From contig SOKM01000115.1 of NCBI GenBank assembly GCA_004375785.1, forward strand, positions 1-8,873: a DNA stretch of 8,873 bases, in the 5' to 3' direction. Numbering within the stretch: the stretch's first letter is position 1; every line of letters starts with the position of its first letter. This document shows, in pieces, positions 5,959 through 8,873 of this stretch. The notes under the pieces are model-generated. The model had not been told where the DNA came from, searched no databases, and saw only the letters and a list, made by a program, of their open reading frames with translations. The translations under genes were made by a program, and so were the position numbers. The stretch comes from Candidatus Cloacimonadota bacterium. GTDB lineage: Bacteria > Hydrothermota > E44-bin80.

Positions 5959-7155
5959 TTACTTCCTTCTTGTCTCTCCCGCTTTCGTAATCGCAAACTT
6001 GGTTGCTATGGGTCCTATTATCTCAAAGAAAATCGTGGTCGCAGCAATTGTTGTAACGATGATAGTGCCCAATTCTTTTCCTGCTTCCCCATATATTGAG
6101 AACTCCCTTATAATAAGAAGAGAAAGTCCGATTGCAACACCAGCTTGTGAAAGGAGCCCGAGTCCGAGATATTTTCTTAGCTTCCTTGGGGCTTTTGAAA
6201 TAGAAGCTCCCAGGGAAGCTCCACCAATCAGCCCTGAACTCCTGGAGACTATATAGATTAGACCTATTAATCCCATCGCCGGAAGTAGTTTAATATTAAG
6301 ATGTGCACCCGCAAGGACAAAAAAGACGATGTATATTATTGGAACGGTTTCGTCAAATATCCTTGATACTCGTCTATGCAGCAATGGGTAGAAATTTGCA
6401 GCAGCTATTCCCATTGATAGATTTACGAGGATTAAAGATATGTTTAAGAAATTAGAAATGCCGGTAAAGAGAAAGATAAAGCCAAAGACGATTATCATTG
6501 TTTCTTCTCGCGTATGAACCTTTCTTAGAATGTAAGGAAGTAGTATACCGGCACACCCTCCGATTACAATAGCTAAAAGGATGTGATAGATGGGGACAAG
6601 AAAAATATTTAGGAAAGAGATAGACTCAGCACTAAAAACTGAAGCCTTTATTATGGTTGCCATAAAGACATAAATCATTATGCCAAGGCCATCATCGAGT
6701 CCAACAATTGCAAGAAGTGAGTTTGTAAGAGTACCTCTTGCTCTATATTCCTGAAGCACAGCAATGGTTCCTGCCGGTGCACTCGCAGGTGCTATGGCTC
6801 CAAGAAGTAGAGCAAGCTCAATTCTACGGGTTAGGATAAAGATAGTTATACTGACCAGTAGGAATGCTCCGAGGGATTCTGTTAGCATCATTATAAATAT
6901 TCCTTTTCCAATCCGCCTGAATTTTCTAAATACCAGTTGACTCCCAATAATGAACCCAACAATGCCAAGTACAATATCCGTTATGAATCCTGTTTTTGCA
7001 AGGAATTGCGGGTTGATAAGATTGAGCAGTGATTGACCTAAGAGAACACCAATAATAAGATATCCCGTTACACCTGGAAGTTTGATCCAATTTGAAAGTT
7101 TCTTTCCAAGAAAACCCGCAAGAATGATGATACCTACAAGCAGTATAAAGTTCAT
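5959..7155 (-). CDS. CPA2-family cation/proton antiporter (Kef/NapA-type membrane domain)
   Basis: The 398-residue integral membrane protein exchanges Na+ or K+ for protons across the inner membrane. It begins with a hydrophobic helix and LPGVTGYLIIGVLLG (26-40), the usual CPA2 N-terminal signature. The central stretch ASAPAGTIAVLQEYRARG (124-141) is followed by VGLDDGLGI (151-159); Asp154-Asp155 is the double-Asp ion-binding motif of electrogenic CPA2 exchangers. About 11-13 hydrophobic segments fill the length, and SQAGVAIGL near the C-terminus is also typical. It ends right after the membrane domain, so it lacks the cytoplasmic RCK/TrkA-N domain of Kef channels. The ATG at 7155 has no Shine-Dalgarno sequence, but a strong promoter ends 11 nt before it. 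The small ORF and the cyclase follow on the same strand without an obvious promoter or terminator, suggesting one transcript. Ion preference cannot be read from the sequence. Confidence 0.92.
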   Translation of the reverse strand: MNFILLVGIIILAGFLGKKLSNWIKLPGVTGYLIIGVLLGQSLLNLINPQFLAKTGFITDIVLGIVGFIIGSQLVFRKFRRIGKGIFIMMLTESLGAFLLVSITIFILTRRIELALLLGAIAPASAPAGTIAVLQEYRARGTLTNSLLAIVGLDDGLGIMIYVFMATIIKASVFSAESISFLNIFLVPIYHILLAIVIGGCAGILLPYILRKVHTREETMIIVFGFIFLFTGISNFLNISLILVNLSMGIAAANFYPLLHRRVSRIFDETVPIIYIVFFVLAGAHLNIKLLPAMGLIGLIYIVSRSSGLIGGASLGASISKAPRKLRKYLGLGLLSQAGVAIGLSLLIIREFSIYGEAGKELGTIIVTTIAATTIFFEIIGPIATKFAITKAGETRRK

Positions 7156-7166
7156 ATTATTACAAT

Positions 7167-7195
7167 TCTATAACATAACTATATTGTATTGTCAA
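7167..7195 (-). promoter_or_regulatory. Sigma70-type promoter of the antiporter-cyclase operon
   Basis: TTGACA (7190-7195, perfect) is followed after 17 bp by TATAGA (7167-7172, 4 of 6). The -10 box ends 11 nt before the ATG, so the expected transcript has a leader of only about 5 nt. This fits the absence of a ribosome-binding site. It is the only promoter I can see for the antiporter, the small ORF and the cyclase. Confidence 0.65.
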
Positions 7196-7203
7196 AGGGA
7201 ATT

Positions 7204-7317
7204 TTGAAAGAATTTTGGGGTACCAGAGAAAGAGATAAAGAAGAACAGATTAATTTAATAACTGCGATACTACAAGACAGATGGATAGAAAAAATGAAAA
7301 TACGGAATTATTTGTGA
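7204..7317 (+). other. Doubtful 37-codon plus-strand ORF in the intergenic gap
   Basis: The gap 7156-7359 holds the antiporter promoter and this short frame, which starts at TTG 7204 behind AAAGGGA (7194-7200) and ends at TGA 7315-7317. The predicted peptide begins KEFWGTRERDKEEQ and ends DRWIEKMKIRNYL; it is charged and probably helical, unlike the low-complexity shadows of neighbouring genes. I recognise no family. It could be a small protein or a fragment of a lost gene, or chance. No promoter was seen for it, and no terminator is visible in the rest of the gap. Confidence 0.2.
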
Positions 7318-7359
7318 TTAAATAAAATTTATGTGAGACTAAGTTCTATTAAACAACTA

Positions 7360-7956
7360 TTATATATACCAGATAAGAAAAATAGTATAATCTAAATCCT
7401 TAAAATCTATAGTATGACCTTTTAATTCAGTTGTCTGGGACGTAGACCCATGTTCTGTTATCGTTTTCTCCTTGAATAATGAGAAGGTGGAAATAGTGTT
7501 AATGTTAAGTGAAAGAAACGGTTTCAGGAATTTCTCATAGCCCAATCCCATATTAAAAGCGTAGGTTTGTTTGTCTTTTTTTATTATGTATTTTTCAGAA
7601 GGATAGTAGCCAGAATAATACTCATCCCTTGTTTTGTGGTATTCTAATCCGAATCCCAATATTGTTAGTAGATTTGCTTCAGCAACCCTTGAAAACTTAA
7701 AGTAACCATTCATTTCAATACCATAAAGGTTTTCAGACGACTTGACACTATCCCCTTTAGAAGAGCTATTATCCATAAGGATATTTATCTCAGGTGCAAT
7801 GTAGAATGATGGCTTGAGCTTAAACCTCATAGTAAAAAGTGAAGGAGAAAGAAACGAATTACCGATTGTCTGTCCAATTCCAAATCCAACCTTCTGAGTT
7901 TTTGATGCAAAAACAAATGTTGGGACCATAAGAAAAAGAAATAGCCATTTTTTCAT
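7360..7956 (-). CDS. Small outer-membrane beta-barrel protein (uncharacterised)
   Basis: The 198-residue protein starts with a textbook signal peptide (MKKWLFLFLMVPTFVFA, then SKTQ). The mature part has alternating hydrophobic and polar stretches with many aromatic residues, such as FGIGQTIG, FYIAPEINILMD, YGIEMNGYFKF, LLTILGFGLEYHKT, AFNMGLGYEKF, LSLNINTISTF and a C-terminal strand YTIFLIWYI. These are typical of an 8- to 10-stranded outer-membrane barrel of the OmpW/OmpA-like size class, with polar loops between (for example SSSKGDSVKSSE). The last residue is Ile, not the more common Phe. The function is unknown; no ligand or enzyme motif is visible. It is the second gene of an operon: its ATG lies 10 nt beyond the lipoprotein stop and has a near-perfect Shine-Dalgarno sequence. 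The two products may act together at the cell envelope. Confidence 0.75.
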   Translation of the reverse strand: MKKWLFLFLMVPTFVFASKTQKVGFGIGQTIGNSFLSPSLFTMRFKLKPSFYIAPEINILMDNSSSKGDSVKSSENLYGIEMNGYFKFSRVAEANLLTILGFGLEYHKTRDEYYSGYYPSEKYIIKKDKQTYAFNMGLGYEKFLKPFLSLNINTISTFSLFKEKTITEHGSTSQTTELKGHTIDFKDLDYTIFLIWYI

Positions 7957-7968
7957 CTTACCTCCTTT
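7957..7968 (-). promoter_or_regulatory. Strong Shine-Dalgarno sequence overlapping the lipoprotein stop codon
   Basis: AAAGGAGGT on the minus strand (7960-7968) lies next to the ATG at 7956; its AGGAGG core is 4 nt away. Its first bases are part of the TAA stop (7967-7969) of the upstream gene, so ribosomes finishing the lipoprotein are placed for re-initiation on the barrel gene. Confidence 0.75.
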
Positions 7969-8779
7969 AAGGTAAAATTATATTATAATCTTTAAGAAGC
8001 AGAATATCTTCTACTTCTCCTTCTCCAACTTTAACACCATTCTTATCTATGATATCTATCAAAAGCCAGAAATATCTTTTTATAATACCCTCATCAGAGT
8101 AATATTCATCCCAATAAATGTCAGAGTCAAGAATTCCGTCATTGTCAATATCATAAAGGGTTCTTGTTTTCCAGCACAAAAAGTTTCCTGTTTCTGTTTC
8201 TACTTCTTCAATATCAATTATTTCTCTCACCGCATACCAGGGGTAATTAAAGAATGTCCATTCATCTCCAACCTCAGGCGGATAGGAAAGCATCTTTCTT
8301 ATGTCGTGAATGAGAGAGTCAAGTAGCGGGAGTGTATCTCTTTTAGAAAAGTTACCCAAATTCATAATCCATATCTCGAGTTCTTTAATATTGTTGAAAG
8401 TCCTTTCCTTAAACCTAATCTTATATTTGCCCTTGTATGGATTATATGAATGGGTTGAGTTGGAAATAGAATAGGCAAGCTGATAAAAACCATCTTCAAG
8501 ATTTGCATAGTACTGGGTGAAATAATATTCGTCTTCTTGCAGTATATAGGTATTCCATCTTCGTATTACTTTTCTTCCTTTGATTTCCCAGTGAATAGTA
8601 TCTGAAGGAAAAAGAAAGGTATCACCCTGCTCTGGATAATTAGTAATTGTAGATGTCTGTATGTAGTTCCATTGATTACCAACAGCAAGGGGGAAGAAAT
8701 AACCAGGATGGGGGCTGAATATGGGATAATCCCTTGAGCAACTCAAAAGGAGTAGAAGTAGAAAAAGAAAATTTCTCAT
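7967..8779 (-). CDS. Lipoprotein of unknown function (PLAVGNQW-type)
   Basis: The preferred start is ATG at 8779, giving 270 residues. It begins MRNFLFLLLLLLSCSRDYPI, a lipoprotein signal with lipobox LLSC; Cys14 would be lipidated after signal peptidase II cleavage. The frame stays open to an ATG at 8845, but that start would bury the signal peptide behind 22 charged residues, and the promoter lies between the two ATGs. The mature protein has FFPLAVGNQWNYIQT (about 28-42), a motif I associate with uncharacterised lipoproteins of uncultivated diderm bacteria. It also has an acidic segment YDIDNDGILDSDIYWDEYYSDEG (given here only to mark its D/E/Y-rich character, near residues 209-231). The DIDNDGILDSD part resembles a Ca-binding DxDxDG loop. 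The fold is probably beta-rich and exposed in the envelope. No catalytic motif is recognised. It is the first gene of an operon with the beta-barrel gene. Confidence 0.8.
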   Translation of the reverse strand: MRNFLFLLLLLLSCSRDYPIFSPHPGYFFPLAVGNQWNYIQTSTITNYPEQGDTFLFPSDTIHWEIKGRKVIRRWNTYILQEDEYYFTQYYANLEDGFYQLAYSISNSTHSYNPYKGKYKIRFKERTFNNIKELEIWIMNLGNFSKRDTLPLLDSLIHDIRKMLSYPPEVGDEWTFFNYPWYAVREIIDIEEVETETGNFLCWKTRTLYDIDNDGILDSDIYWDEYYSDEGIIKRYFWLLIDIIDKNGVKVGEGEVEDILLLKDYNIILP

Positions 8780-8786
8780 GCTAAAT

Positions 8787-8815
8787 AATATATCATACGA
8801 GGAGATTAATGTCAA
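8787..8815 (-). promoter_or_regulatory. Strong sigma70-type promoter of the lipoprotein operon
   Basis: TTGACA (8810-8815, perfect) and TATATT (8787-8792, 5 of 6) are spaced by 17 bp. The -10 box ends 7 nt before the ATG at 8779, so transcription should start at or within a base or two of that ATG. This predicts a leaderless mRNA and argues against the in-frame ATG at 8845, which lies upstream of the promoter. Confidence 0.7.
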
Positions 8816-8873
8816 TTTTTTTCTTAAATTTTCTTCCTCTTCCATCCTCCTTTATAATAAAAAATTGCGACGA

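Noticed and set aside
5999..6256. Plus-strand frames 5902-6099 and 5999-6256
   Set aside because: They are antisense to the antiporter C-terminus and to the heptamer spacer, without Shine-Dalgarno or domain evidence.

Overview
The window looks like an A+T-rich chromosomal segment of a diderm (Gram-negative-type) bacterium. It encodes a lipoprotein, an outer-membrane beta-barrel candidate, and an exported glycosidase with a FlgD-Ig/type IX (Por)-like C-terminal sorting domain. That combination, with a large cyclase-AAA-TPR protein and a PLAVGNQW-type lipoprotein, recalls uncultivated lineages such as WOR-3/Stahlbacteria or Cloacimonadota. The taxon is inferred from protein style only. No tRNA, rRNA, CRISPR array, transposase or phage gene was seen.

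Every confident gene is on the minus strand, so the window reads right to left. (1) 8779-7967 encodes a lipoprotein and 7956-7360 a small beta-barrel protein; they form a two-gene operon behind a strong sigma70-type promoter. (2) About 200 bp of intergenic DNA follows, holding the promoter of the next gene and a doubtful 37-codon plus-strand ORF. (3) 7155-5959 encodes a CPA2-type cation/proton antiporter. It is followed by a 43-bp tract of degenerate 7-bp repeats, a small ORF that ends in what looks like the tail of a second TPR-cyclase protein, and 5747-1860, a 1295-residue zinc-ribbon, class III adenylyl cyclase, AAA ATPase and TPR protein. The small ORF and the cyclase overlap by ATGA. (4) 1785-298 encodes an exported GH18-fold glycosidase with its own promoter, whose -35 box overlaps the cyclase stop codon. 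(5) 191-1 is the N-terminus of a radical SAM protein (YhcC/TIGR01212 type) that runs off the left edge.

The most coherent functional idea is the antiporter-cyclase pair. The cyclase keeps all the catalytic residues of a class IIIb enzyme, with Thr at the adenine-selecting site. Its architecture resembles mammalian bicarbonate-activated soluble adenylyl cyclase. Co-transcription with a cation/proton antiporter suggests a pH, CO2 or ion-homeostasis module.

Two structural themes stand out. First, degenerate heptanucleotide repeats occur as three 35-bp, five-unit tracts inside the 3' part of the GH18 gene, where they encode linker and loops of the sorting domain, and as a fourth tract between genes. 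Second, genes at transcript starts have no Shine-Dalgarno sequence and carry a -10 box 6-11 nt before the start codon, suggesting leaderless or nearly leaderless mRNAs. Genes inside operons, and the GH18 gene with its roughly 40-nt leader, have clear Shine-Dalgarno sequences.
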